64,000 bases of DNA from Haloplanus sp. CK5-1 (GCF_037201915.1 NZ_CP147505.1:2418001-2482000), one strand, 5' to 3'. Counted from the first letter of the stretch, positions 52,959-62,672 are shown. The notes: generated by a model from the sequence alone, not told the origin. A program made the numbers and translations.

Positions 52959-52979
52959 GAGGGTGTCATAGAACTCTTC

Positions 52980-53273
52980 TCACACCGTGATGATTGTGCT
53001 TCCCGGATTGTCTCCGCGTTCGTAGTTGGTGATTGCGACGACGAGGCGCAGACACAACGCGAGGAACACCTGCGCTCGTGCATGGACGCGGCCTCGGGCG
53101 TGCGTTCGCCCGAGGCCGCAGCCCTTGACTGATTCGTTGGTTCGTTCGACGCCACTCCGGCGGTTGTACGTCTCGTCTAGCGTTGATTGCTTCAGCTGAA
53201 CGTCGTTGCTGTGTTTTTCAATGCGGTCTTCTACCCTGTACTCGATATCTTTCGGGTCGTCGGTGTTTCGTGG
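52980..53273 (-). pseudogene. C-terminal half of the split DDE transposase
   Basis: Reads PRNTDDPKDIEYRVEDRIEK to QSTLDETYNRRSGVERTNES, with RRSGVERTNE holding the third catalytic acid, then VFLALCLRLVVAITNYERGD. It joins in frame to the half ending APYN at 54791 once the ISH3 element and one ACAAT copy are removed. Confidence 0.9.
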
Positions 53274-53278
53274 ATTGT

Positions 53279-54790
53279 CGCTAGTTGTCCACTCTCTTGA
53301 TGGCGGCGGCAACAAGAGTCCGGTCTAACACGGTAAGGACGCTGATACGAGACGAAGTACACATCTGACGCCACGGAGAGTTGAGGAAGAGTCACAAATC
53401 TGGATTGTTTTGGCTGTAGTTGTCGTTCAGACTGATCTCCGAAGACAGCTGTCGCTGTTCGCCAGCCTCGCTTCGCCGAAGCGAGGCGGCTCAACCGAGT
53501 CCGTGTTCGTATCCTGCTGGCAGTCCTTCTCCGTTAGTCCGGTACTTCTCTTTCCAGCCGAGTTCGTCGTCTAACACCCGTTCGATCCCGTGCAAAAACG
53601 CGTCACCAAACGCGAATGTTTTCGGAAGTGCTCGCCCGCCCCGCCGTGGTCGGGCGAGCACGGCCCACTGTAACACGAGCCACAACTGCTCTAACAGAAA
53701 CCCCACGCCCACGTAGAACAGCCGGATTGTCGTCGATGGCGTTGTTGTCAGGGCACGCGCTTCTCGGAACTTCTCGTAGCTCTTCTCTATCCGTGAACGC
53801 TTGTTGTAGGTCGTAGCGACTTGCGCGGGCGTGCGGTCTTCCAGACCGTACGCCGCGTATCCTGTCGCTTTCACACCAGACTTTCCGCGGTCACCGTTCT
53901 GATAGGTAACGTTCACCGCCAGTGGATACGTCTGTTCGTGCTCTTTCCCTTCGCAAATCGTCTCTTCGGTCATGTGTGACGCGGCCTTGGAGAGTTTCTT
54001 CCGGAGCGAGTCTTTCCGGGTTATGACCGGAAAGACTGGCGGTGCTGTCTCCCGAAGAATACCGATTAACTCCCCGACAAAGGCGTCCCTGTCCATGAGG
54101 ATCTGGTCGGTCTCGAATGGGTATGTTTCGACGCGGGCGAGCACGCGCTCGACCGCGTCGGCCTTGCTGTCCTCGCCGTCAACTGGTTCAACCGCCAGTG
54201 TGAGTGGCTTTCCCTGCGCGATGACGAACGCAGTACAGTACCGGTGACACTTCGTGGTTCCATCTCGTGCTTCCATTCTCCTGAACTCGTCCTCGTCGTC
54301 TGGATGACCGTGGAACGGATTGTCCATGAAGTCCAGACAGATGGTTCTCGACCCGCCGCGGTCGAGAACCGTCATCGCCACCAGTGCGAGGATATCGTTG
54401 ACAGCATCAAGCATCGGCTCTTTCTCCAAGGTGTGCAACCAGTCCATCACTGGCTCGCGGTTTGGCGTGTCCTCAGTGTTCGTCGTGACACCGTTGACGG
54501 AGGTTGTGTCAACAGCAGCTCGTAAGACGACTTCCATGATTTCCTCGGAATCGAGGCCGGAGCCCTCGATTCCTTCCATCGGTATCAGCTCAAGCAACTC
54601 CATGCTAAGAGACTTCAACTGGCTGCTCGAAATGTACTCGTCCGGATCTGTGAGGATGCGTTTGAGTCTTGGGAACTCCATCACACACAGGAATCCGGGC
54701 AGCGGCTGAATCAGGCGACTGATTCAGTCGCGTCATTCTAATCACTACGTGTCAGAAACTGGTCTCTTGAGCCAGAGTGGACAACTAGCG
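53279..54790 (-). mobile_element. ISH3-family insertion sequence, 1512 bp
   Basis: Ends CGCTAGTTGTCCACTCT (53279-53295) and its exact complement (54774-54790), flanked by direct repeats ATTGT (53274-53278 and 54791-54795). It contains one intact transposase. It sits inside the transposase gene of another element and is therefore the younger insertion. Confidence 0.92.
53491..54684 (-). CDS. ISH3-family transposase
   Basis: 397 residues (or 396 from the second ATG). DDE-type motifs: TICLDFMDNPFHGHPDDEDE supplies the first acid, TDQILMDRDAFVGELIGIL the second, and TTYNKRSRIEKSYEKFREAR (YRKRxxIE-like) the third. The hydrophobic end GVGFLLEQLWLVLQWAVLAR is typical of ISH3 enzymes. The frame is intact, so the element could be active. 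Confidence 0.9.
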   Translation of the reverse strand: MMEFPRLKRILTDPDEYISSSQLKSLSMELLELIPMEGIEGSGLDSEEIMEVVLRAAVDTTSVNGVTTNTEDTPNREPVMDWLHTLEKEPMLDAVNDILALVAMTVLDRGGSRTICLDFMDNPFHGHPDDEDEFRRMEARDGTTKCHRYCTAFVIAQGKPLTLAVEPVDGEDSKADAVERVLARVETYPFETDQILMDRDAFVGELIGILRETAPPVFPVITRKDSLRKKLSKAASHMTEETICEGKEHEQTYPLAVNVTYQNGDRGKSGVKATGYAAYGLEDRTPAQVATTYNKRSRIEKSYEKFREARALTTTPSTTIRLFYVGVGFLLEQLWLVLQWAVLARPRRGGRALPKTFAFGDAFLHGIERVLDDELGWKEKYRTNGEGLPAGYEHGLG

Positions 54791-55489
54791 ATTGTACGGA
54801 GCGACTGGCACGACCCCTGCGGCCAGCAGGTGGTCGTGCCAGTCGAGCGTGTCGTAGGCACTGTCTCCAAGCATCCACATCGGTTTCCCGACGGCGAGCG
54901 CGTCACGCGTGACGCGCATCGCCGTCTCTTCTGGTGCTTGTTTGCTCTCGGTGAACTCGGCTGCAATCGGGATCTTTTGCCCGGTTGAGACGATCGTGCA
55001 GCCGTAGCCGTAGTAGTACTCGTCATCGGTTGGATCATAGCACTTCGATGCGTCTGGATCGGCGGGCATCGCTCTCACGTCGGTTGAATCGATAGAATAC
55101 GTCAAGTCGAGCAGGCCCCGCAAGGCGGCCTGCTCGACGAGATGGTCGAAGACCCGGTCAACAACGTGCTCAAGATCAGTGAGGAATCGATCGACCGCGT
55201 CTCTCGACGGCGGTCGATCGAAGCTACAGCTGAGCCAGACAACGGTGTTGTTCAGTTCTCGTGCAACCGGACGGATACCGTAGATGTTCTTGTAATAGCA
55301 ATGGAGAAAGCCACGCATCATCTCGGGCGGCTCAAGATCTCGTGTTCGCCCCGTCTCCGCCGGGGCGAACACGTCGAACCCTTCAAGAAACTCGAAGGAG
55401 AGGTGCTCGAACAACGCCAACGTCTCCGTTTCCACGGCATTGAAGAACGATTCTACCGAAGGATCATCTTGCAGGGTCGCTGAACTCAT
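54791..55489 (-). pseudogene. N-terminal half of the split DDE transposase
   Basis: From MSSATLQDDPSVESFFNAVE through MRGFLHCYYKNIYGIRPVAR and LLDLTYSIDSTDVRA (first catalytic Asp) to MWMLGDSAYDTLDWHDHLLA (second Asp) and APYN, where the ISH3 element cuts it. Together with 52980-53273 it makes a 330-residue Transposase_11-type protein. The exact IS family name is left open. Confidence 0.9.
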
Positions 55490-55544
55490 TCCACCTCAGC
55501 GTTCACCCTGCTCTTTGGTATGCGAACTGTTCTATGACACCCTC

Positions 55545-56046
55545 TGTATCTGTATCTTTCTCCCTGTTTGAAGTGTGTAAATTCATCTGCTCGCATTAAA
55601 ACCACATCAACAGCGGAACCACGCTGGACAATAAGAGAATAATCTATGGTGGGGCTTAGATTATACTCGCCAGCGTACTGTTCGAGATCAATCGACCAAT
55701 AAGCGAATTCATCACCAGACAACTGGATAACATCATCAATTTCGAAGAGAGCTGCACTTGATTCATCAGATATGGTACCATCTTCGGGCGTACTCTGACC
55801 ATTAGGTAAATCGTCCTCCTCAATAGATATCCCAGTTGCAGTTTCTTTTGGTTGGCTGGGAGTCGCTGATGTTGTTTCACTTTGTGATGAACCGCCATTT
55901 AGGATGTCCCCTAATAGTCGAGCAAAAGGCCCCAAAAATCTTCCAACCTCATCTGTGGATTCAACGGCTACCTTAGCACATCCAGACGAAACTGTAGTCA
56001 CCACCACACCAATCCAGAGTAGAATCTTCCTGCGGCCTACAGTCAT
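55545..56046 (-). pseudogene. 5' part of a Tat-lipoprotein gene interrupted by nested IS elements
   Basis: Starts MTVGRRKILLWIGVVVTTVS with lipobox SSGC at about residue 22: twin arginines and the lipid-modified cysteine mark a Tat lipoprotein. A T/S/E-rich linker follows, then EIDDVIQLSGDEFAYWSIDL and FTHFKQGERYRY, where the IS cuts in at TGTATC. Adding the 3' part (52798-52958) gives an uninterrupted 218-residue protein. The gene is AT-rich, presumably acquired with the 52170 membrane-protein gene. Function unknown. Confidence 0.88.
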
Positions 56047-56195
56047 ATCTCTAAATTCGCCCGGATAGACGTAAACGTTAGTACAATATTCAAAAAAGAT
56101 CGCGTCATCTCGACCTTGTTGGATGGAGAGATGAACGGCGTATAGATACGTCTCACCCCCTATACTGCCAAAAAATGGGATGCTTTCAGATTGCT

Positions 56196-57665
56196 TTAAT
56201 CTGATCCAAACATCTGGCGCATCATCGGATGCATCTCCATCAACTGCTCTTCGGCGATCTCCTCGTAGATCTTGTAGGTGATGGAGACCGTCAGCAGGAG
56301 TCCCGTTCCGGAGACCTGCCCGATAGTGCCGAGCATGTTCGCGCCGACCGCGAGCAACCCGACCAGCGCCCCGCCGATCACGGTCACCTGCGGGATGTAC
56401 CGCTCCATGACCTTCTCGATGACCTGCGGGTTGCGCCGGAACCCGGGGATCTGCATCCCGGAGTTCTGGATCTGCTGGGCGGTGGCTTCGGGCCCCATGC
56501 CCGTCGTCTCCACCCAGAAGATGGCGAAGATGGCGCCGCCGATGACCATGATCCCGAGGTCGACGCTGACCCGGACTAGGATCTGCCACGGTTCGGCCGT
56601 GGTGCCGGCGAGCCACCACATCCAGTCGTTCCGCGTCTGGATGGGGGCGAGGTAGTAGAAGAAGCCGGCGACCGGTTGGCCGTTGCTGTACTGGCCGAGC
56701 CACACCGGCATCTGGTTCCACGTGCTGTTCAGGATGCGCCCGGCGAACTGGATGTTCGCCTGCAGGGCGCGCACGAGGATCATCGGCAGGACGCTGGCGT
56801 AGATCAGCTTCACCGGGAAGCGACCGCGAGCGCCCTTGACGCGTGCGTGCGACAGGGGAATCTCGACGCGGACGCTCTCGGCGTAGACGACGATGGCGAA
56901 GATCAGCACCGTCGTCACCAAGGCGAGCAACTGGCCCTGACCGAGCAGGAGGGCCTGAATCCCCTCGGCGGTGAGGGGCGAGGCGATCTCCTGGCCGCCG
57001 GTCAGGATGGCGAACCACGTCGGGAAGAAGCCGGGCGTGCCGCCCAGCGCCTCCCAACTGAACAGGCCACCGACGAGTTGTTGGCTCACGCCGGCGATGA
57101 TGAACAGACCGACCCCGGATCCGACGCCCCACTTGCTGACGATCTCGTCCATGAACAGGATGAGGATCCCGCCGACTGCGATCTGGAAGAACAGGAGCCC
57201 CTGGACACCCTGGAGGCCGATCCCCAGTGCTTGGCCGACGGCCGGGTCAGCCGGGAGGAAGTTCCCAGCGAACACCATCGGCGCGCCGGTCAGTACGATC
57301 ATCACGGCCACCAGCAGCTTCTGGAGCCCCTGGTACAGCACTTGATCCCGGGGATCGTCCGTGTCGAGGCCGAGTAGGTCCGCACCACCCAACAGTTGCA
57401 GGACGATGCTCGCCGTGACGATCGGACCGATCCCCAACTGGAGGATCGAGCCTTGCGATCCGGCGAGGATCGATCGGAACCGACCGAAGAGGTCGCTCTG
57501 TGTCCCGGCGTCCAGCCCGAACAGCTGGATGTTCGTGAGGAAGAAATACAGCACGAGGACGCCGGCCGTCCAGCCGAGTTTGCGCCGGAAGGGGACGTGC
57601 CCCTCCGGACGCGTGACTGACGGCATCCGCGTCAGCACCGGTTCGGCGGTCTCCTTCCATCCCAT
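56196..57665 (-). CDS. secY: Protein translocase subunit SecY
   Basis: 489 residues from MGWKETAEPVLTRMPSVTRP. Ten transmembrane helices with SecY landmarks: the plug region after the first helix (NIQLFGLDAGTQSDLFGRFR), the lateral gate helix QLGIGPIVTASIVLQLLGG and the cytoplasmic loop HARVKGARGRFPVKLIYASV that docks on ribosomes. It forms the Sec pore with SecE and Sec-beta. It is the last gene of the spc operon here; beyond it the AT-rich island begins. Confidence 0.95.
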   Translation of the reverse strand: MGWKETAEPVLTRMPSVTRPEGHVPFRRKLGWTAGVLVLYFFLTNIQLFGLDAGTQSDLFGRFRSILAGSQGSILQLGIGPIVTASIVLQLLGGADLLGLDTDDPRDQVLYQGLQKLLVAVMIVLTGAPMVFAGNFLPADPAVGQALGIGLQGVQGLLFFQIAVGGILILFMDEIVSKWGVGSGVGLFIIAGVSQQLVGGLFSWEALGGTPGFFPTWFAILTGGQEIASPLTAEGIQALLLGQGQLLALVTTVLIFAIVVYAESVRVEIPLSHARVKGARGRFPVKLIYASVLPMILVRALQANIQFAGRILNSTWNQMPVWLGQYSNGQPVAGFFYYLAPIQTRNDWMWWLAGTTAEPWQILVRVSVDLGIMVIGGAIFAIFWVETTGMGPEATAQQIQNSGMQIPGFRRNPQVIEKVMERYIPQVTVIGGALVGLLAVGANMLGTIGQVSGTGLLLTVSITYKIYEEIAEEQLMEMHPMMRQMFGSD

Positions 57666-57669
57666 GGGT

Positions 57670-58167
57670 TTACTCCTCGTCCGCGTCCGACTCTTCGTCG
57701 CCGTCGTCGTCGTCGTCGACCGTCTCGGCCCGCTCCGAGAGGTCGGCGTCGCCGCCGGCGGATTCGATCTTTTCGACCGCGCTCGCGGTGAACGCGTCGG
57801 CGACGACGGACAGTTCGTTCCGGACCTGCCCGTCACCGAGCACCTTCACCACGTCTGCGTCGTAACCGTCGTCGGCCACGTCGCGGGCGTCGATGCGGTA
57901 GCCACCGTCCGTCTCCTCGGCGAGGCCGTCGGCCGCGTACAGCGAGGCGTTCTCGTCGAGGGTCTGGACCGTCACCTCGCGCACCTCGTCCTGCACTGCG
58001 TCGGGGCGCGTGAAGCCGTGTTTGCCGAGCGGTTCGTAGTTGTGGAACTCGTGTTTGTCGCGACCCGCTCGCCCGCGGCCACCACGGTGTCCGGCACCGC
58101 GCCGGTTCTTGTGGGTACCGCCGCCGTGGGTCCGCGACCCGCGTTGGCGTTTTTTCTTGTCGCTCAT
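57670..58167 (-). CDS. rpl15: 50S ribosomal protein L15 (uL15)
   Basis: 165 residues from MSDKKKRQRGSRTHGGGTHK. The glycine/arginine-rich N-terminal tail (RRGAGHRGGRGRAGRDKHEF) threads into 23S rRNA, and the C-terminal domain ends in an acidic run of Asp/Glu, a halophilic addition. It overlaps rpl30 by 4 bp upstream and ends 4 bp before secY. Confidence 0.95.
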   Translation of the reverse strand: MSDKKKRQRGSRTHGGGTHKNRRGAGHRGGRGRAGRDKHEFHNYEPLGKHGFTRPDAVQDEVREVTVQTLDENASLYAADGLAEETDGGYRIDARDVADDGYDADVVKVLGDGQVRNELSVVADAFTASAVEKIESAGGDADLSERAETVDDDDDGDEESDADEE

Positions 58168-58628
58168 CGCATTGCCTCCAGCAACTGGTCGATCTCGTCG
58201 GTCGAGTGCACGCCGATCTGACCGCTCTCGACAGTCGGATGTTTGACGCCGTCGTGGCCGCCGCGTGGCGGATGCAGCCGGATCGACGGGGCGAGACCCT
58301 GCTCTCGCAGCGTCGTCTCCTCGTCGACCAGCGCGGCCGCCAGTTCGTCGGCGTCGGCGTAGTCGGTGTTGTCCGCGAGCCACTCGTCCGTGACGTCGGC
58401 CGAGCCCTCCTCGGGGTCGGCGCGCCGCCGGATCAGCGTCGCGACGACGTCGGCCGACGGTTCCCCGTGGGCCACGTAGTCGTTGACCTTCGTGATCATC
58501 CCGCGGTAGGTGTCGGTCTCCGGGACGAACGTACACTGGTTGACGCCGTGGAGGTTGAGCATCTCCAGGGTGTCCTGTACGTCGCCGGCGATGTTGATCT
58601 CGCCACGGAGTTGGACGAGCGCTTCCAT
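58164..58628 (-). CDS. rpl30: 50S ribosomal protein L30 (uL30)
   Basis: 154 residues, [20 protein letters not shown] then LEMLNLHGVNQCTFVPETDT: the L30 fold followed by the archaeal extension with IRLHPPRGGHDGVKHPTVES. The longer archaeal/eukaryotic L7-like form distinguishes it from bacterial L30. The stop overlaps the rpl15 start by 4 bp, and its start overlaps the stop of rps5 by 1 bp. Confidence 0.95.
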   Translation of the reverse strand: MEALVQLRGEINIAGDVQDTLEMLNLHGVNQCTFVPETDTYRGMITKVNDYVAHGEPSADVVATLIRRRADPEEGSADVTDEWLADNTDYADADELAAALVDEETTLREQGLAPSIRLHPPRGGHDGVKHPTVESGQIGVHSTDEIDQLLEAMR

Positions 58629-59284
58629 CACTCGCTCACCTCCGTCTCGCGCTGCTTGCGGCGCGCCCGCTCGGGCGTCCGCGACTGCGAGGCGTTCCGG
58701 AGCGCGTTGTACGTCGCCTTCGCGAGGTTGACCGTCGTCCGGGTGTTGCCCGTGGACTTCGTCCAAGCGTCTTGGATGCCCGCGAGTTCGAGGATGTTCC
58801 GCACCGTCGGTGCGGCGGCCAGCCCGAGCCCCTGTGGGGCGGGGATGACCTCGACCGTAACGGAGCCGGCCTTACCCGTCGCCTTCCGCGTCAGCGAGTT
58901 GACGCCGCCGGCGCGGTCCTCCCACGACCCGGAGCCGCGGTCGACCGAGATGATGTTCAGCTTCGCCACGTCGATGGCTTTCTGGATCGCCGACCCGACC
59001 TGATCGTCGCGGCCCTCGGCGTAGCCGAGGAAGCCGTCGCGGTTCCCCACCGCGACGACACACCGGAACTTCACCCGGCGGCCGGAGTCGGTCATGCGCT
59101 GGACCATGTTGATGTCCAGCACTTCGTCGTCCAGCCCCGGCAGGAGCTGGTCGACGATTTCGGCCTCCTTCAGCGGGAGGCCGGAGTCGAGCGCCGCCTG
59201 CATCGACGTGATGTCGCCGTCCTGTACCTTGCGGCCGAGCCGCGTGCGCGGTTCCCAGCCGTCGCCGTAGTCGTTACTACTCAT
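58628..59284 (-). CDS. rps5: 30S ribosomal protein S5 (uS5)
   Basis: 218 residues. The double-stranded-RNA-binding-like region [20 protein letters not shown], then [20 protein letters not shown], and the C-terminal [20 protein letters not shown] are uS5. It helps decode accurately and shapes the mRNA entry tunnel. It overlaps rpl18 by 8 bp at the start. Confidence 0.95.
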   Translation of the reverse strand: MSSNDYGDGWEPRTRLGRKVQDGDITSMQAALDSGLPLKEAEIVDQLLPGLDDEVLDINMVQRMTDSGRRVKFRCVVAVGNRDGFLGYAEGRDDQVGSAIQKAIDVAKLNIISVDRGSGSWEDRAGGVNSLTRKATGKAGSVTVEVIPAPQGLGLAAAPTVRNILELAGIQDAWTKSTGNTRTTVNLAKATYNALRNASQSRTPERARRKQRETEVSE

Positions 59285-59834
59285 GGTCCTCGATCAGTGT
59301 TTCGCGCACTTCGTCGAAGTGCTCGGGGAGGTCCGTCGCGTCGAAGTCGCCGCCGTACAGCGGTTCGTCGAGCTGTTCGGCGTAGTCGGCGATGTGCTTG
59401 CCGCGGTTGCGCGACCAGTCTGCGAGGACGTCCTCGCTGTGCGGGATTTCGAGTCCCGCGTCGATAGCGCCTTCCTGTACTGCGAACACCTTGTTACCCG
59501 GTGTGGCGGTGTTGAGACCGACATCGAGGACGGCCTCGGTGAGGCCGGCCTCGATGGCGCGGGTCCCCGCGAGGAGTCCCGTGAGGTACGCACTGGGGAG
59601 ATTGCCCGTGGGGGCCTCCCAGCCGTACTCCGCGAGGTCCTCGGAGGACGCGGCCGCGTGGGTCTCGTCGCCGTCCGGACCGGGGGTGATCAGCTGCGCC
59701 CTGACGTGCCTGTTGCTCACGCGAGCGACCAGGCGCGGCTTGCCGGATTTCAGCAGGCGCAACCTCTGGTGGTAGTCGGTTCGGTCCTCGCGGCGACGCC
59801 GCATCGGGACCTTGTATCGTGGGCCTGTTGCCAT
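59277..59834 (-). CDS. rpl18: 50S ribosomal protein L18 (uL18)
   Basis: 185 residues from [40 protein letters not shown] and [20 protein letters not shown] are the 5S rRNA-binding core of uL18 in its archaeal form. It sits in the central protuberance with L5. The ATG overlaps the rpl19e stop by 1 bp. Confidence 0.95.
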   Translation of the reverse strand: MATGPRYKVPMRRRREDRTDYHQRLRLLKSGKPRLVARVSNRHVRAQLITPGPDGDETHAAASSEDLAEYGWEAPTGNLPSAYLTGLLAGTRAIEAGLTEAVLDVGLNTATPGNKVFAVQEGAIDAGLEIPHSEDVLADWSRNRGKHIADYAEQLDEPLYGGDFDATDLPEHFDEVRETLIEDHE

Positions 59835-60292
59835 CAGTCGTTCACCTCTACGTCGTAGTTGTTCTCGATGTACGCTTCGAGTCGCGCCACGCTGTCGAAC
59901 TCGCCACCGCTCGCCTTGTTGTAGAGCGTGCGGTACTGGGTCCGATCCAGCGGGCCGTCGTCGCGCAACTCGCGCAGGCGACGCCGCTGGGCGCGGATAC
60001 GACTCGTCCAATCCTCCTTGCGGTCTTTCCGTGCACCGGCGGTCCCCTTCCGGGAGCCGGCACCGGTTCCGTGGCCGTAGGCTTGCTTCTCCGCCCGTTC
60101 GCGGGCGCGACCGCGCGAGTTGTTCGACGTGCCCTTGGACTGGATCGTGCCCTCGTCGACGAGGTCACGAATGTCCTCGCGGGTGATCGCCTCCGCGATT
60201 TCGCTCTGGGCCTCGGGGTCGAACCAGACGCGGTCCTTGCCCACGTCGAGGACGTCGGAAGCGAGCCGTTTCTGTGCGCTCAGATCCGTCAT
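59834..60292 (-). CDS. rpl19e: 50S ribosomal protein L19e
   Basis: 152 residues, [20 protein letters not shown] then [20 protein letters not shown], the conserved globular head. A long basic helix ([20 protein letters not shown]) follows, characteristic of L19e, found only in archaea and eukaryotes. It overlaps rpl32e by 4 bp. Confidence 0.95.
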   Translation of the reverse strand: MTDLSAQKRLASDVLDVGKDRVWFDPEAQSEIAEAITREDIRDLVDEGTIQSKGTSNNSRGRARERAEKQAYGHGTGAGSRKGTAGARKDRKEDWTSRIRAQRRRLRELRDDGPLDRTQYRTLYNKASGGEFDSVARLEAYIENNYDVEVND

Positions 60293-61014
60293 TTGGCTTC
60301 CTCCTCGGAGTCGACGTCGACTTCGATGTACGTCGGGTTGAGGACGCGAATCTCGCGGTCCTCACAGACGTCTTCGATGCGTTCGCGCTTGCGCCCACCG
60401 ACGCCGCTCGCGATGCGGACGGCCTCACGGTCGGGGTCGATGCCCTCGAGGTCGTCCGCGTTGTGGACGCGGACCTCCTCGAAGCCGCTGGGGTGCAGGC
60501 CACGAGCGGCCGTCGGCGAGCGGTAGCCCGCCTCGACGGTCGCGCCCTTGCCCTTGATCCCGCGGCGCTGTTTCGAGAGCTGTCCGCGCGGCTTGCGCCA
60601 CGACGGGTCGACGCGTTTTTTCTTGTGGTGGTCCTGCCGGTTGAACTGCGGCTTGCCCTCCCGGCGCTTCTGGACGAGCGCTCGGGCGGCGTCCGCGTCG
60701 AGGTCCGGCGTCTTGTCGGCGTGGCCGCGAGGACGGAGTTCCGTCTCCGTCTCCTCTTCGGCCTCCGCCTCCTCCGTCTCCTCTTCGACCGCCGCGTCGG
60801 TCTCCTCGGAGACTTCCAGCCCACCGACGTCGGCCTTGATCCGCGCTGCGAGCGCGTTGCCGACGCCGTCGATGTCGGCCAGTTCCGACTGGCTCGCGGC
60901 CTTGAGGTCCTCGACGGACTCGTAGCCGGCGTCGGCGAGTGCCTCGGCCTTGGAGGAGCCGACGCCACCGATGTCCTCGACCTCCTCGATCTCGGGATCG
61001 TCGTCTGCGCTCAT
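60289..61014 (-). CDS. rpl32e: 50S ribosomal protein L32e with helix-hairpin-helix extension
   Basis: 241 residues. Residues 10-65 form a helix-hairpin-helix extension ([40 protein letters not shown]), then a Glu-rich linker and the L32e core [20 protein letters not shown]. The HhH extension is a known halobacterial feature, partly removed or disordered in ribosome structures. It directly adjoins rpl6 (0 bp between). Confidence 0.94.
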   Translation of the reverse strand: MSADDDPEIEEVEDIGGVGSSKAEALADAGYESVEDLKAASQSELADIDGVGNALAARIKADVGGLEVSEETDAAVEEETEEAEAEEETETELRPRGHADKTPDLDADAARALVQKRREGKPQFNRQDHHKKKRVDPSWRKPRGQLSKQRRGIKGKGATVEAGYRSPTAARGLHPSGFEEVRVHNADDLEGIDPDREAVRIASGVGGRKRERIEDVCEDREIRVLNPTYIEVDVDSEEEAK

Positions 61015-61551
61015 CTACGCCCCACCTGCCTGTGGTTTCTGCGTGATGTAGACGCCGTCCTGGAAGACGCGGGTGTCCTTGTCGGGCACGCGCGTCAACT
61101 GTTCGATGTCGGCGGCGGTCTGCCCGACAGCCTCCTTGTCGGGGCCGGAGAGCGTGATCTCTTCGCCGTCGACCTGTACCTCCGTGTCGCCGCGGATCGG
61201 AACCGTCCGCGGCGCGCGTTCGCCGAGGAAGTTCTCGATGACGACCTCGTCATCCTCCACGTTGACCTGCATCGGGAAGTGGGCGTAGAAGATCTCCATC
61301 TCGTACGCCCAGCCCTCGGTCACGCCGTGGAACATGTTCTCGACGTGGCTTTCGAAGGTGCCGATCGTAGCGCGCGTGTTGGCGTCGTCGGCGTCGCTCT
61401 CGATGGCCACGTGGCCGTCCTCGACCACGACCGACACGTCGGGGTACCAGAGGCGTCGCGTGACGCTCCCGTTCGGTCCCTCGACGGTCAGATCGAGGTG
61501 GTCGACCTCGGCGGACACGTCGTCCGGAATCGCGATTTCGGTTCGGTTCAT
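61015..61551 (-). CDS. rpl6: 50S ribosomal protein L6 (uL6)
   Basis: 178 residues, two L6 repeats: MNRTEIAIPDDVSAEVDHLD and LTVEGPNGSVTRRLWYPDVS, then VENFLGERAPRTVPIRGDTE-type second repeat. It binds near the factor-binding site of the large subunit. It lies 4 bp after rps8. Confidence 0.94.
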   Translation of the reverse strand: MNRTEIAIPDDVSAEVDHLDLTVEGPNGSVTRRLWYPDVSVVVEDGHVAIESDADDANTRATIGTFESHVENMFHGVTEGWAYEMEIFYAHFPMQVNVEDDEVVIENFLGERAPRTVPIRGDTEVQVDGEEITLSGPDKEAVGQTAADIEQLTRVPDKDTRVFQDGVYITQKPQAGGA

Positions 61552-61555
61552 TGTG

Positions 61556-61948
61556 TTAGTAGACGTACGCGATCACCTGGCCACCGATGCCCTCTTCGCG
61601 GGCCTCGTAGTGGCTCATGACGCCGTGGCTGGTCGAAACGACGAGCGCCCCGTAGTCGCGGGCGGGGAGATACCGCTTCTCCCACTTTTCGAACTCGTCG
61701 GCACCCGCGGAGTAGCGGGGCTTGACGACGCCACAGTGGTTGATCGCACCTTTCAGTTCGATCTCGAAGCGACCGGATCTGCCGTCGTCGACGAACTCGA
61801 ATCCGTCGATGTACCCGCGGTCGTAGAGGACCTCGAGTACGGAGCCGATCACGTTCGAGGCGGGCTGTACCGTGTGGGACAGATGTCCCACGCTCTCGGC
61901 GTTGTCGAGCCCCGAGAGCGCGTTCGAGAGAGGGTCGTTCCCAGCCAT
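61556..61948 (-). CDS. rps8: 30S ribosomal protein S8 (uS8)
   Basis: 130 residues, MAGNDPLSNALSGLDNAESV with the C-terminal signature STSHGVMSHYEAREEGIGGQ. It binds helix 21 of 16S rRNA and, in bacteria, represses the spc operon by binding its mRNA. No such mimic was searched in detail here. It is 2 bp from rps14. Confidence 0.95.
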   Translation of the reverse strand: MAGNDPLSNALSGLDNAESVGHLSHTVQPASNVIGSVLEVLYDRGYIDGFEFVDDGRSGRFEIELKGAINHCGVVKPRYSAGADEFEKWEKRYLPARDYGALVVSTSHGVMSHYEAREEGIGGQVIAYVY

Positions 61949-61950
61949 GC

Positions 61951-62151
61951 TTATCGATACTTCCTGAATCCCATGTCACGTGCGACCTCGCGGAAGCACT
62001 GCCGGCACAGGTAGATGTCGTACTTGCCGACGAGTCCCTGCTTGCGGCCACACCGGCGACACTGGTGTCGCTCGTCGGTGCGGGGCGTGGCGTGCTCTCC
62101 GGTCACGTCGCGGTCGTTCTGGGTCGTTGTCTCACTTTCGCTTTCGCTCAT
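61951..62151 (-). CDS. rps14: 30S ribosomal protein S14 (uS14), zinc form
   Basis: 66 residues. An unusual acidic N-terminal tail of about 28 residues ([20 protein letters not shown]) precedes the zinc module [20 protein letters not shown] plus QCF, with four cysteines. Most archaeal S14 proteins are about 50-55 residues, so the tail is an extension. It overlaps rpl5 by 4 bp. Confidence 0.94.
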   Translation of the reverse strand: MSESESETTTQNDRDVTGEHATPRTDERHQCRRCGRKQGLVGKYDIYLCRQCFREVARDMGFRKYR

Positions 62152-62672
62152 TCCGTTACCTCCACGTCGAAGGTGTCTTCGACGAATGCGACCGCGTCGG
62201 CCGCGTCGAGTCGGTGCCCCGACGGGATCGATCGCGACATCTTGTCCCGCTTCGCGACCCGGTAGCCGGGGCGAACCAGGTTGACCGTCACGTCGAGCCC
62301 GTAGATACCGATGTTCGGGTCGTACTCCTGGCTCGGGAACGCCGTGTGTTCCTCGATGCCGAAGCTGACGTTGCCCGTCTCGTCGAACTGCGAGGCAGAG
62401 AGGTCCACCAGCGGCAGCGCCGTCCGGAGGAACTCTTCGGCCTCGTCGCCGCGGAGCGTCACCTTCGCGCCGATGGGGTCGCCCTCGCGGATGTTGAACT
62501 CCTGGACCGTCCGCCGGGCGCTCGTTCGCACGCTCTGCTGTCCGGTGACGTCCTCGAGGATGTCCTCGGCGTCCGCGAGTTCGCGGCCACCTTCGCCGAC
62601 ACCCATGTGGACGACGACCTTCTCGATGCGCGGTTCGCGCATCTCGTGGAAGTCCGCCCTGGACTCACTCAT
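62148..62672 (-). CDS. rpl5: 50S ribosomal protein L5 (uL5)
   Basis: 174 residues, [20 protein letters not shown] (the conserved first strand-helix), [20 protein letters not shown] and the end [20 protein letters not shown]. It binds 5S rRNA in the central protuberance. Both ends overlap neighbouring genes by 4 bp. Confidence 0.95.
   Translation of the reverse strand: MSESRADFHEMREPRIEKVVVHMGVGEGGRELADAEDILEDVTGQQSVRTSARRTVQEFNIREGDPIGAKVTLRGDEAEEFLRTALPLVDLSASQFDETGNVSFGIEEHTAFPSQEYDPNIGIYGLDVTVNLVRPGYRVAKRDKMSRSIPSGHRLDAADAVAFVEDTFDVEVTE

Larger units (their letters stand above)
52959..55544 (-). mobile_element. IS4/IS5-superfamily insertion sequence carrying a nested ISH3 element
   Basis: Terminal inverted repeats GAGGGTGTCATAGAAC (52959-52974) and its complement (55529-55544), flanked by direct repeats TGTATC (52953-52958 and 55545-55550). 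Without the nested element the length is about 1069 bp with one transposase of 330 codons. It is dead because the transposase is split. Confidence 0.9.

Noticed and set aside
53231-53494. 87-codon minus-strand frame between the ISH3 left end and its transposase
   Set aside because: It crosses the element border and shows no protein family; it is non-coding terminal sequence of the IS.
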